Of a stretch of 64,000 nucleotides of DNA, positions 46,201 to 53,822 are shown piece by piece; the first letter of the stretch is position 1; the number at the start of each line of letters is the position of its first letter. The position numbers and the translations under genes are program-made. The notes below the pieces were generated by a model. That model was not told the origin of the DNA. It saw only the letters and a list, made by a program, of their open reading frames with translations, and did no database searches. This stretch comes from JBJHAX01 sp050480705 (lineage in GTDB: Bacteria > Actinomycetota > Nitriliruptoria > Nitriliruptorales > Nitriliruptoraceae): contig JBJHAX010000001.1 in the NCBI GenBank assembly GCA_050480705.1, positions 124,001-188,000 on the forward strand. The letters run 5' to 3'.

Positions 46201-46929
46201 GCCCAGCTCGCCGCGCTCACCTCGGCGTTCGTACGCCGGGACGTGTGGATCATCGGCGGGGACGGCTGGGCCTACGACATCGGATCCGCAGGACTCGACC
46301 ACGTGCTGGCGTCTGGCGCCGACGTCAACATCCTCGTGCTCGACACCGAGGTGTACTCCAACACCGGCGGGCAGGCGTCGAAGGCCACCGCCCGCGGTGC
46401 CGTCGCGAAATTCGCCACGGGCGGCAAACCGACCGCGAAGAAGGATCTGGGCCTGCTCGCGATGCAGTACGGCAACGCCTACGTCGCCCAGGTCGCGCTC
46501 GGCGCCAACGAGATGCAGACCGTCAAGGCCTTCCGCGAGGCCGAGGCGTGGCCCGGCCCGTCGCTGATCCTGGCCTACTCGACCTGCATCGCGCACGGCA
46601 TCGACATGCGCCACTCGATGACGCACATGGATCTGGCGGTGCGCACCGGCTACTGGCCGCTGTTCAGGTTCCGGCCCGACGCCGACCCGGACACCGCCCC
46701 GTTCCACCTCGACTCGAAGGCGCCGACGCTGCCGCTCGACGACCTGCTCAAAGCCGAGGGACGCTACGCGGTGTTGGCGCGCTCCGACCCCGAGCGCGCG
46801 GCACGGCTGCGTGAACTCGCCCAGGCGGACGTCGACGAGCGCTGGCACTACTACGAGCAGCTCGCCGGTGTGGGGCGCCGCATGGCTGACACCGTCGGCG
46901 ATCCGGACCACACGGCGGACGCACCATGA
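43288..46929 (+). CDS. nifJ: Pyruvate:ferredoxin/flavodoxin oxidoreductase, single-chain
   Basis: 1213-residue fused PFOR containing all domains in one chain. Residues 1-250 are the pyrimidine-binding domain (YPITPASPMGEHADSW). The gamma domain follows (about 415-630, LHGLGSDGTVGSSKNT). Two [4Fe-4S] ferredoxin motifs are present: CIDCGKCAIVCP near 703 and CTGCGVCVETCP near 760. The thiamine-pyrophosphate domain carries the CAGCGETPY cluster ligands and GDGWAYDIG near 991. It oxidises pyruvate and CoA to acetyl-CoA and CO2, passing electrons to ferredoxin or flavodoxin. Such enzymes are usually oxygen-sensitive. ATG start, overlapping by 4 bp with an in-frame ATG of the next gene. Confidence 0.96.
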   Translation: MPAREVMDGNEAVARVAYALSETVCLYPITPASPMGEHADSWAADRRTNLWETVPTVVQMQSEAGAAGALHGAVQAGALGTTFTASQGLLLMLPNMYKIAGELTPAVIHVAARTVATHALSIFGDHSDVMAARPTGWTMLSSGSPQEAHDLAAVAHGATLATRVPVLHFMDGFRTSHEVTEVTLLDDGDLDALIDADDVLAHRLRRLDPDRPVLRGSAQNPDVFFQAREAANRFHDAVADVVQARMDLLAERTGRHYRLVEYHGADDAERVVVVMGSAAGTLREVVDHLVGQGEKVGLVTVRLFRPFAVDAFLDALPDTVRRIAVLDRTKEPGAVGEPLLTDVVTVLAEAVTTGRRDNLADVIGGRYGLSSKEFTPAMASRVFAELAASTPKRRFTVGIVDDVTHLSLDVDTSAGVPRPQGELQVILHGLGSDGTVGSSKNTAKIVAGHTDLHVQGMFVYDSKKSGAVTESHLRFAPAPITSTYLVEDADVVGVHQFGLFERLDVLARLRDGGTVLVNAPGGAEGLWERLPGHVQRQLIDRRARLLAVDAYAIAREAGIPGRINTVMQVLLFAASDLLDLDVAIGAIADSIRATYAELGEGIVARNLAAVEQARDAYAEVALGASASGPARRPDPIERALGLRPVAADDVDDLVQRVTSRMLAGEGDLLPVSALPVDGTFPTGTARFEKRSLAEELPSWDPDLCIDCGKCAIVCPHAAIQIKVFEPGELDGAPETFLSKTFKDRDLTDHLLTVQVAPDDCTGCGVCVETCPAVSRTDTGHKAIDMVPAADTREVERERWRAFESIPYPDRTTVRHDTVKHSQTLQPLFEASGACAGCGETPYLKLLTQLFGDRTVVANATGCSSIYGGNLPTTPWGTDAHGRGPAWSNSLFEDNAEFGLGIRIGLDNQHEHAVMLLGRLAGTLGDDLVAELIGAEQHDEAGIAAQRRRVEELTRRLDAIRAEGDATEAALAAQLAALTSAFVRRDVWIIGGDGWAYDIGSAGLDHVLASGADVNILVLDTEVYSNTGGQASKATARGAVAKFATGGKPTAKKDLGLLAMQYGNAYVAQVALGANEMQTVKAFREAEAWPGPSLILAYSTCIAHGIDMRHSMTHMDLAVRTGYWPLFRFRPDADPDTAPFHLDSKAPTLPLDDLLKAEGRYAVLARSDPERAARLRELAQADVDERWHYYEQLAGVGRRMADTVGDPDHTADAP

Positions 46930-46958
46930 CGACCAGCGGTCCTTTCGGAGGCGTACGG

Positions 46959-48059
46959 ATGATCGACGACGAGGTGGACACCTGGGGCGACACCGCCCCG
47001 CCAGGCCCCGGGCGTGTCGTGCCGGCGGGACCCGAGCCGCTCGGACCGGTCGACATGACCACCCGTTATCTCGGGCTCAAGCTCAGGTCACCGGTGGTCG
47101 CGTCGGCGAGTCCGCTCACCGGCGACGTCGATGCGCTGGCTGCGATGGACGACGCAGGGGTGGGCGCGGTCGTGCTGCCGAGCCTGTTCGAAGAGCAGAT
47201 CGAGCACGAAGCCGACCAGTTGGCCCGCTTCGTCGCACTGGATTCCGGTGCGCACGCCGAGGCTCCCGGCGGATACGCGCCGGGGCTGCTCGACGGCTAC
47301 AACGAAGGCGCGTCGCGCTACCTGCAGTTGGTGCGTGACGCGAAACGGGCGGTCGGTGTGCCCGTCATCGCGAGCCTCAACGGGGTGACGCCAGGCGGCT
47401 GGGTGCGCTACGCCACGATGGTCGCCGATGCCGGTGCGGACGCGATCGAGCTCAACGTCTACCGCATCGCCGCCGACCCGGGCACACCGGGTTCGCGCGT
47501 CGAACGCGACCTCGTCGATCTCGTCGCATCGGTCGCCGAGGCCTCGTCGGTCCCGGTCGCGGTCAAGCTCGGCCCGTACTACTCGGCGCTCGGCCACCTC
47601 GCCGGGGTGCTCGTCGACGCAGGCGCAGCGGGCCTGGTGCTCTTCAACCGCTTCTACCAGCCCGACATCGCGCTTGCGTCGCTGTCGATCGAACAACGCC
47701 TGTCGCTGTCGAGCCCCGATGAGCTGCGGCTGCCGCTGCGCTGGTGCGCGCTGCTGCACGGGCGACTCGACGCTTCGCTCGCGGCGACCACCGGGGTGCA
47801 CGACGGCGAGGACGTCGTCAAGGTGCTGCTCGCGGGAGCGGACGTGGCGATGACGACCTCGGCACTGTTGCGTCACGGGCCGCGTCACGTGCGCACGATG
47901 GTCGACTCGGCCGCCTCGTGGTTCACCGAGCACGGTTACGGGTCGGTCACCGACGCGGTCGGGGCGGTGAGCCAGCAGCGTGTCGCCGACCCGTCCGCCT
48001 ACGAGCGCGCGAACTATCTCGAGGCGCTCACGAGCTTCGCGAGTCGTTTCACCTACTGA
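46959..48059 (+). CDS. Dihydroorotate-dehydrogenase-like FMN protein, nifJ partner
   Basis: 366-residue TIM-barrel flavoprotein of the DHOD-like group (TTRYLGLKLRSPVVASASPLTGD, VIASLNGVTPGGWVRYA, AIELNVYRIAADPG, VAVKLGPYYSALGHLAGVLVDAGAAGLVLFNRF). It is distinct from true PyrD, and members of this group are frequently found directly downstream of nifJ, as here, so a role in electron transfer linked to PFOR is possible, not pyrimidine synthesis. ATG 46959 has GGAGG seven bases upstream and is preferred; an in-frame ATG at 46926 overlaps the nifJ stop (ATGA). Confidence 0.88.
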   Translation: MIDDEVDTWGDTAPPGPGRVVPAGPEPLGPVDMTTRYLGLKLRSPVVASASPLTGDVDALAAMDDAGVGAVVLPSLFEEQIEHEADQLARFVALDSGAHAEAPGGYAPGLLDGYNEGASRYLQLVRDAKRAVGVPVIASLNGVTPGGWVRYATMVADAGADAIELNVYRIAADPGTPGSRVERDLVDLVASVAEASSVPVAVKLGPYYSALGHLAGVLVDAGAAGLVLFNRFYQPDIALASLSIEQRLSLSSPDELRLPLRWCALLHGRLDASLAATTGVHDGEDVVKVLLAGADVAMTTSALLRHGPRHVRTMVDSAASWFTEHGYGSVTDAVGAVSQQRVADPSAYERANYLEALTSFASRFTY

Positions 48060-48150
48060 CCGCATGGCTGCGCGGCAGGGCGTGGGCGCCAGCCGGGCGT
48101 AGGCTTGCACGCGACGACCTCGACACCGCCTCGCCTGGAGACGTGCGACC

Positions 48151-48594
48151 GTGCGAACCGATCAGCCTCGGTCGACCCCGACCTACGACGAAGCCGACCT
48201 GCTGCGACGCGCCCGCGAGGTTCGCAACCGCGCGTACGCCCCTTACTCCCACTTCCGGGTCGGCGCGGTGATCGTCACCGCAGACGGCTACGTCTTCGAA
48301 GGCGTCAACGTCGAGAACGCCTCCTACCGGGTCACGACCTGCGCGGAGCAGTCGGCGATCGCGACGATGGTGAGCGCCGGTGTGCGCGGTCCCGTCGTCG
48401 CCGTCGCCGTGGTCGGTGACGGCAAGGATCCGTGCACGCCGTGCGGTGCGTGCCGCCAGACCATCTTCGAGTTCGGGCCTGATGCGACGGTGTATGCCTC
48501 GGGTGATGCAGGCCGCCCGCTGGTCATGCGTGTCGCGGAGCTGTTGCCATACGGCTTCGGCCCGATGCGTCTCGCACAGGGCCAGGACGACTGA
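48151..48594 (+). CDS. cdd: Cytidine deaminase
   Basis: 147-residue homotetrameric-type cytidine deaminase. Conserved blocks: YSHFRVGAVIVTADG, NVENASYRVTTCAEQSAI (catalytic Glu and first zinc Cys) and PCTPCGACRQTIFEF (remaining zinc Cys pair). Deaminates cytidine and deoxycytidine to uridines in pyrimidine salvage. GTG start. Its TGA overlaps the start of era (TGATG), giving a cdd-era coupled pair that is common in actinobacteria. Confidence 0.96.
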   Translation: MRTDQPRSTPTYDEADLLRRAREVRNRAYAPYSHFRVGAVIVTADGYVFEGVNVENASYRVTTCAEQSAIATMVSAGVRGPVVAVAVVGDGKDPCTPCGACRQTIFEFGPDATVYASGDAGRPLVMRVAELLPYGFGPMRLAQGQDD

Positions 48595-49559
48595 TGGCTC
48601 GCGGCGATGCGCTCGACCCGGATGAGCTGCTCGCCGGGCTCGACGACGAGCTGCCCGAAGGTCATCGCGCCGGCATGGTGGCGCTCGCCGGGCGTCCCAA
48701 CGTCGGTAAGTCGACGCTGGTCAACCAGCTCGTGGGCGAGAAGGTTGCGATCGTCACCCCGGTGCCGGGCACCACCCGCAACGCGATCCGCGGGGTGCTC
48801 ACCCGCGACGACGCGCAGCTCGTCCTGCTCGACACGCCGGGCCTGGCGAAGCCGCGCACCCTGTTGACGCGGCGCCTCAACGACCTGGTTCGTGACACTT
48901 GGGCGGGTGTGGACGTCATCGCGATGCTCGTCGACGTCGCCGCAGGCGTCGGCGCCGGCGACGAGTTCCTCGCCGGAGAGCTCCGCGAGGTCGACACGCC
49001 GGTGGTTGCGGTCGCCAACAAGATCGACCTGCTGCGTGGCCGCGACGAGCTGCTACCCCGGCTCGCACGGCTCGAGCGGCTGCTCGGGGCCGGCCGGGAG
49101 TTCGCCGACATCGTGCCGGTGGCCGCGATGACGGGCGAGAACGTGGGACGGCTCGCTGACGTACTCGTCTCGCATCTGCGCGAGGGCCCGCGGCTGTTCC
49201 CGCCTGGGCGTGTGACCGATCAGCCCGAACGCCAGCTCGTCGCGGAGATTCTGCGCGAGAAGCTCATCGCCTCGGCCCGTGAGGAGCTGCCCCACTCGAT
49301 CGCGGTGACCGTCGACGACGTCGTGCCCGACGAGGACCGCGATGACCTGCTGCGTGTCGACGCGGTCGTGCACGTCGAGCGCGAATCACAGAAGCCGATC
49401 GTGATCGGCCGCGGCGGCGAGAACCTCAAGCGGGCGGCGACCGAGGCGCGCACCGAGATGGAGGTGGTGCTGGGCGCCAAAGTCTTCCTGAGCACGCATG
49501 TGCGTGTCGCCAAGCAGTGGCAGCGCGACCCGAGACAGCTCGGCCGGCTCGGCTACTGA
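48594..49559 (+). CDS. era: GTPase Era, 30S assembly factor
   Basis: 321-residue Era. G1 GRPNVGKST near residue 32, G2 region TRNAIRG, G3 DTPGLAKPR, G4 NKID, and a C-terminal KH domain with VIGRGGENLKRAATEARTEME. Binds 16S rRNA near its 3' end during small-subunit maturation; it belongs functionally with ybeY and the PhoH-family protein encoded about 7 kb upstream. The N-terminus has about 25 residues ahead of the G domain. Starts on the cdd stop (ATG at 48594). Confidence 0.96.
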   Translation: MARGDALDPDELLAGLDDELPEGHRAGMVALAGRPNVGKSTLVNQLVGEKVAIVTPVPGTTRNAIRGVLTRDDAQLVLLDTPGLAKPRTLLTRRLNDLVRDTWAGVDVIAMLVDVAAGVGAGDEFLAGELREVDTPVVAVANKIDLLRGRDELLPRLARLERLLGAGREFADIVPVAAMTGENVGRLADVLVSHLREGPRLFPPGRVTDQPERQLVAEILREKLIASAREELPHSIAVTVDDVVPDEDRDDLLRVDAVVHVERESQKPIVIGRGGENLKRAATEARTEMEVVLGAKVFLSTHVRVAKQWQRDPRQLGRLGY

Positions 49560-49582
49560 CCGCTGCGCCGCCTGGCTGCTGT

Positions 49583-50392
49583 TCAGGCGTGGATGTGCAC
49601 CGGGGTGCCAAGGTCGACGAGATCGGCGATCTGCAGCGCAACGTCGTCGGGCACCCGGATGCAGCCGTTGGACACCGCCTGGCCGACCAGATCCGGGCGG
49701 CGCGTGCCGTGGATCGCGATCTGGGGTTTGCCGCCCGCGAAGCTCTCGAGCACCTCGGAGTAGCCGGACAGCCCGATTGCGTACACCCCGTAGGCCGGAT
49801 GCGGGTTCGACGTGAGGTCGATCGGGTCGGTCACGTAGAACGTGCCCACAGGTGTCGGCGTGCTGGGATGGCCGACGACGACCAACTCGTCGAGCACCTG
49901 GCGGCCGTTGTCGACGACTTCGATGCGGCGGTCCTCGAGATGCACATGGACTTCGACGGTGGTGGCGTCGACGACGACGTCGTCGGCTGCGATCCAGCCG
50001 GTCGTGCCGTTGGGCCGCATCGGCAGCAGGATCTCGAGCCAGTCGATGTCGCCGTCGTGGTGGTGGTCGAGGACGAGCACCGTGCGCTGCAGCCCATAGT
50101 GGGAGAAGCGCTCGAGGCGTGTCACCTCCTCGGCCGACGCAACGGGTGCTTCGCGCACGACGAGTTCGTCGACGAGGCTGGTGGCGAACGGCGAGCCGAC
50201 CTCAGGCAGGGCGAACGAGTCGTCGAACTCTTCTGCGGCGACCTCGACGACGGGCTTGGCGACAGGGTCGCCGTGCACGACGACCGTTGAGCCCTCGTCG
50301 GCACATCCGGTCAGTGTCAGTGCGAGGGCTGCGAAGGCTGCGAGCAGGCAGCGGCGCAGCCGTTTCGTGGTCGCGGATGCGCGGATCGTCAC
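49583..50392 (-). CDS. L,D-transpeptidase (YkuD) lipoprotein, copy 1
   Basis: 269-residue predicted lipoprotein: signal peptide with lipobox TLTGC (Cys near 30), an SH3-like N-terminal part (DDSFALPEVGSPFATSLVDELVVREAP, then DWLEILLPMRPNGTTGWIAADDV), and a C-terminal YkuD catalytic domain with IAIHGT and SNGCIRVPDD supplying His and the nucleophilic Cys. Expected to form 3-3 crosslinks or attach proteins to peptidoglycan. GTG start. Convergent with era, tandem with a paralogue 103 bp upstream on the same strand. Confidence 0.9.
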   Translation of the reverse strand: MTIRASATTKRLRRCLLAAFAALALTLTGCADEGSTVVVHGDPVAKPVVEVAAEEFDDSFALPEVGSPFATSLVDELVVREAPVASAEEVTRLERFSHYGLQRTVLVLDHHHDGDIDWLEILLPMRPNGTTGWIAADDVVVDATTVEVHVHLEDRRIEVVDNGRQVLDELVVVGHPSTPTPVGTFYVTDPIDLTSNPHPAYGVYAIGLSGYSEVLESFAGGKPQIAIHGTRRPDLVGQAVSNGCIRVPDDVALQIADLVDLGTPVHIHA

Positions 50393-50495
50393 GTCACACC
50401 TTGCCCCGTTGCGGCGGACACCGCCTGTTCTGACGCGTCAGGGTAGCGGTGCGACCACCGTCAGTCCGGTCGACACACAGACGTTCGGTGCGTTT

Positions 50496-51299
50496 TCAGG
50501 GGTGGATGTGCACGGGGGTGCCGAGCGGCGTGAGGTCGGCGATGGCGACGACGACGTCGTCAGGAACGCGGATGCATCCGTTGGAGATGGCCTGGCCGAC
50601 CTGGTCGGGGCGCGGCGTGCCGTGGATGGCGAGTTGTGGCGGGCCTCCCTCGAAACTGTCGAGCACTTCGGAGAATCCGGACAGGCCGATGGCGTAGGCG
50701 CCGTAGACACTGTCGGGGTTGAGCCGCAGGTCGACGGGGTCGGTGACGTAGTAGAGCCCTGGGGGTGTGGGCGTTTCAGGATGTCCGATGACGGCGTCGT
50801 GCTCGAGGAGCAGTTCACCGTCATCGAACACCTCGACGTGCCGACGTTCGAGGTGGACGTGCATTTCGATGGTGGTGGTGTCGACCTCGACGTCGTCGGC
50901 TGCGATCCAGCCGGTCGTGCCGTTGGGCTGTACGGGCAGCAGCACTTCGAGCCAGTCGGCTTCGCCGTCGTGGTGGTGGTCGAGGATCATCAGCGTGAGC
51001 GGCAGTCCGTAGTAGGACCAGGCTCCGAGCGTGTCGACGACCGGGGCGTCGGGGGAGGGCTCGGCGACTACGACGAGTTCGTCGACGAGGCTGGTCGCGA
51101 ACGGTGAGCCGACCTCGGGCAACGCGAACTGTCCGCTGGCGGCAGGCTTCGCCAGGGGAGCAGCCGCTTCGAGCGGTTCTGCTGGTTCAGTCGATGTGCT
51201 GCACGCCGTCGCGAGCATCGCCAGGGCCGCCAACGCCACCATCGACTTGTGAGCCGTGGGCGTCTGCAGTCGAGGACGGAGAGCAGCGGGCAGCTTCAC
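50496..51299 (-). CDS. L,D-transpeptidase (YkuD) lipoprotein, copy 2
   Basis: 267-residue paralogue of the adjacent L,D-transpeptidase with the same layout: lipobox ATAC (Cys near 33), variable linker, the ALPEVGSPFATSLVDELVV block, NGTTGWIAADDV, and catalytic IAIHGTPRPDQVGQAISNGCIRVPDD. Signal peptide and linker differ strongly between copies, while mature parts are very similar, showing a tandem duplication followed by divergence of the exposed linker. Both have intact catalytic His and Cys. GTG start. Confidence 0.9.
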   Translation of the reverse strand: MKLPAALRPRLQTPTAHKSMVALAALAMLATACSTSTEPAEPLEAAAPLAKPAASGQFALPEVGSPFATSLVDELVVVAEPSPDAPVVDTLGAWSYYGLPLTLMILDHHHDGEADWLEVLLPVQPNGTTGWIAADDVEVDTTTIEMHVHLERRHVEVFDDGELLLEHDAVIGHPETPTPPGLYYVTDPVDLRLNPDSVYGAYAIGLSGFSEVLDSFEGGPPQLAIHGTPRPDQVGQAISNGCIRVPDDVVVAIADLTPLGTPVHIHP

Positions 51300-51361
51300 G
51301 TGGGTTCGTCGGCCTTGCGTCGAACGGTGCGCTCAGAGAGGGATGCCATCGATCCGTGAGG

Positions 51362-51408
51362 TGGGACGGGGTGCTGCGCCAGGGGCAGTTGGGCGGCACC
51401 CCGTCCCA
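51362..51408 (-). terminator. Strong terminator hairpin after the secreted adhesin-like gene
   Basis: A perfect 13-bp stem, TGGGACGGGGTGC at 51362-51374 with GCACCCCGTCCCA at 51396-51408, around a 21-base loop. It starts 14 bp beyond the stop of the minus-strand secreted protein gene. No T tract. Confidence 0.75.
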
Positions 51409-51421
51409 TAACTTCGGGTGG

Positions 51422-52708
51422 TCAGCCGGTGAACGCTGCCCTCACGACCGGCGCACCCGGGTCCTGGATGTAGCCGTTGGCTTCACCGGAGGCGTCCCCG
51501 ACACCGCCGTCACACAACGTCATCGTCACCCGGTTGCCGTCGGAGGTGGCGTCCATCTGGAACCACTCACCGTTCTGCAGCTTCCAGTACTCCTGTGCAG
51601 AACCTGGAAGCTGGATGGTGACGTCGACACACGCCCCTTCGTCGATGCCGGAGATGTCGAACGAGAACATGCCGAACGGCATCGACAACCCGGACGGTGG
51701 CGCGGGGCTCGGCGGGTTGTCCGGGTCGACCGGGATGTGGGTGAAGTGCCGCACGATCGCGTTGCTGTCGTCGACCGTGATGATCACGTCATCGCCATCA
51801 GCAGTCGTGATCGTGTCCCCCGCAGCTTCGTCGGGTTCATCACTCTGTGTTGACGACCTCGACGGCGTCGGCAGCACTCCGTGATGCCAGTGGACGTCAT
51901 ACGAGGAGGCGTCCAGTTCATCGAACCCGTGCGTACCGGGATTGAAGTGATTCAGGACGACGTTGCGGATGAAGTGTTCCGCACCACTCGCGGTTCCGAC
52001 CTGCGTTCCGTCGATCGAGTAGACCCAGTCGCCTTCATCGAGGTCCTGGGCAATCTCGAAGGTCACCCACTCGCCGTAAGAGAAGCTCGTTCCGAGCTCG
52101 GTCCAGCCCGATGCGCCATCCCAAATTCGAAATCCCTCGAACTCGTCCAACGAGGGACTACCGCTGGTGCTCTCCGCAAGGTTGGCGAACTCGAGGATTG
52201 CCCACCAATCGTTGATGTCGCCATCTCCGTCGTCGCTCACAGCCCAGAACCCTGCCCGGACAGCAGTGTCTTCCCAGGTGGGGTCGATGTAGAGGTCGAC
52301 ACTCACGGAGTTGCCGAAGTTCCCGCCGTTGTCGAAGTTGTCACCCGGGCCGTGTGGTGACTTGATGCCCTCCGTTAGGTGGTAGTCGCTATCTGTGCGG
52401 ACTTCGTCGGTGTCGATGCTGACCCGCGCGACGTCATCCCTGCCGAAAGCCGAGACGGATTCGAAACCACCTGACGGCGTCTGACGATCGGGAGCCCAGT
52501 TTGCGTCGAGCTCGTCTTGGGTAAACGGCCCGATCGTGTCCGATGCCGTCTCGTGTTCGGATCCGAATGACGGAGCAGGGGCTACCAGGCCGAAAAGCAT
52601 GGCCGTCAACCCGAGGATCCCGATACAGACGGAACGCGCGTGCGGGATCGACCGTCTTGAGTGCTGTGACGGTGAGTGGCCAAGGCTTAGTCGTGTTGCT
52701 GAACTCAT
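51422..52708 (-). CDS. Secreted protein with LamG-like region and choice-of-anchor-like C-terminus
   Basis: 428-residue exported protein. The ATG at 52708 has GGAG six bases upstream; the frame reaches GTG 52729. A long N-terminal signal (basic SRRSIPHARS, hydrophobic VCIGILGLTAMLFGLVAPAPSFG). Residues about 65-265 look like a concanavalin/LamG-type sandwich (NFGNSVSVDLYIDPTWEDTAVRAGFWAVSDD, GEWVTFEIAQDLDEGDWVYSIDG). A Ser/Pro linker leads to a C-terminal part with FSFDISGI, GACVDVTIQLP, YWKLQNGEW and LCDGGVGDASGEANGYIQDPG, matching the choice-of-anchor U type. No LPXTG or transmembrane anchor follows. Lower local GC and richer Asn/Ser/Thr than neighbours suggest an acquired gene. Probably surface-exposed. 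Confidence 0.82.
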   Translation of the reverse strand: MSSATRLSLGHSPSQHSRRSIPHARSVCIGILGLTAMLFGLVAPAPSFGSEHETASDTIGPFTQDELDANWAPDRQTPSGGFESVSAFGRDDVARVSIDTDEVRTDSDYHLTEGIKSPHGPGDNFDNGGNFGNSVSVDLYIDPTWEDTAVRAGFWAVSDDGDGDINDWWAILEFANLAESTSGSPSLDEFEGFRIWDGASGWTELGTSFSYGEWVTFEIAQDLDEGDWVYSIDGTQVGTASGAEHFIRNVVLNHFNPGTHGFDELDASSYDVHWHHGVLPTPSRSSTQSDEPDEAAGDTITTADGDDVIITVDDSNAIVRHFTHIPVDPDNPPSPAPPSGLSMPFGMFSFDISGIDEGACVDVTIQLPGSAQEYWKLQNGEWFQMDATSDGNRVTMTLCDGGVGDASGEANGYIQDPGAPVVRAAFTG

Positions 52709-53127
52709 TCTCATCTCCGCTCGTGTCACCCGGCGTAACCCGCCCGCGTGAGTTGATGTGCGACCAGGCTCCGGGTCCCGAAGCCGCTTCTTGCGTCCTG
52801 CGCCGGGTGGAATTCGTTGTCCCCCGTTCCGGTGCCCTGTGGAGCCGCGCCGGAGGGATCGGTCACCCCGTCACGCGACGTCGCCGGCAGGTCCTTGTGA
52901 CTCCGCCGGCAAACCGCGGACATGTATAGACGATGCGTTGAGTGCCGTCAACGAAGCGTGTATTTCGAGTCCCCGCAAGCCCGATGGTCGATGAGCGCAT
53001 CGGTTGCGCCCTGGGGCGCCCCCCGTCCTTCGTGAGGCAGAACGTGGCGTGTATGGACACGCGCGCGACGATTCCGCGAGGCTTCGCGTTCTGATCGGAT
53101 CGGGGATGACGTCGGGATGGGTGGGTT
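52709..53127. other. Intergenic region with a palindrome near the HTH gene
   Basis: 419 bp between two divergent genes with no supported reading frame. It contains GCGTGT-ATGG-ACACGC (53047-53062), a perfect six-base-arm inverted repeat 66 bp before the HTH start, a plausible operator. Base composition in its right half is more AT-rich than the core genome around it. No RNA gene recognised. Confidence 0.5.
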
Positions 53128-53481
53128 GTGAAGTTTGAACGCAACGAGATCGAGGCTTTCGCCGCGCGTCTAGCGGGTGCGCGCGCAGCGTTGGGCATTC
53201 CCCGCCGAGTGATCGTCGAGGAGGTCGAGGGGATCTCCGAACCCCAGCAGCTCTACAACTACGAGAAGGCGCGAAGGGCTCCCGATCGCATCGAGGTCGT
53301 ACTCGGACTCGAAGAGGCGCTCGCGCTCGAGCGTGGGGTGTTGTGCCGTCTGCTCGGGTTCGCTCCGCTTGATGGCGCGCGATCCATCCCGTCGGTGGAG
53401 GATGCGATCGCGACGGACGATGTGCTCACGCTCGAGGCGAAGACGCAGCTCGTCAGCGCCTATCGTCGTCTGACTCGATGA
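53128..53481 (+). CDS. Small XRE-like HTH protein, module copy A
   Basis: 117-residue protein, GTG start. The first 70 residues look like an XRE-type helix-turn-helix (AFAARLAGARAALGIPRR, VEGISEPQQLYNYEKARRAPDRIEVVLGLEEAL), resembling the BldD DNA-binding part in the YNYEKxxRAP block. The C-terminal 35 residues form a short helical tail (VEDAIATDDVLTLEAKTQLVSAYRRL) conserved in the second copy and not known to me. It is the same length as the copy at 54052-54405 and about 70% identical without gaps. Its last 29 bp overlap, antisense, the end of a convergent coiled-coil gene. Probably a DNA-binding regulator whose partner is that gene's product. Confidence 0.8.
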   Translation: MKFERNEIEAFAARLAGARAALGIPRRVIVEEVEGISEPQQLYNYEKARRAPDRIEVVLGLEEALALERGVLCRLLGFAPLDGARSIPSVEDAIATDDVLTLEAKTQLVSAYRRLTR

Positions 53482-53724
53482 CCGACTCGACCGCTCCGGA
53501 GTNNNNNNNNNNGAGTAGAGGGCGAGCAGCGTGACCATCTGCTCACGCCACGTCTCGAGTTCTGCCACACGCTGCTCGAGATGAGCCAGGCGCGTTCTGT
53601 CGTCGAGAGGGGCCGCTGTTGTCGCTGCGATGAACGGATCGTCGCCGTCTCCACTCATGTGCCTGGCTGACACCTGCGCCTGCCCGTCATGATCAGTTTC
53701 AAGCATCTCTGGCGTGTGCCTCAT
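53453..53724 (-). CDS. Short coiled-coil protein, module copy A (interrupted by assembly gap)
   Basis: Start ATG at 53724 with GGGGAG eight bases upstream. About 45 polar residues lead to a leucine-heptad helix (RTRLAHLEQRVAELETWREQMVTLLALY). Ten N at 53503-53512 then interrupt it. Past the gap, one frame reads SGAVESVIESDDDRR and a stop at 53453, closely matching the end of copy B (VGAAEPVIEQDDGMR). That frame is not continuous with the 5' part if the gap is exactly 10 bases, so the true gap must differ in length. The gene is probably intact and about 90 residues. It overlaps the HTH gene by 29 bp at the 3' ends. Confidence 0.7.
53503..53512. other. Assembly gap (10 N) inside the copy A coiled-coil gene
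   Basis: Ten undetermined bases. By comparison with copy B, the real number of missing bases should restore the frame between LLALY and the SGAVESVIE block, which ten does not. Sequence here should not be read as a frameshift or pseudogene. Confidence 0.95.
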
Positions 53725-53822
53725 GGTGCGATCTCCCCGTTTGTTCTCGGTGCTGATGCTGGGGCTCCTTGACTCTCGCCGTCCGCAGTGGCCCGCTCGA
53801 TTATCGATGTCCCCGCGCGTAG

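Noticed and set aside
50181..51107. 308-residue plus-strand frame across both L,D-transpeptidases
   Set aside because: Antisense shadow; its repeated Val/Gly/Asp patches mirror the duplicated transpeptidase domains.
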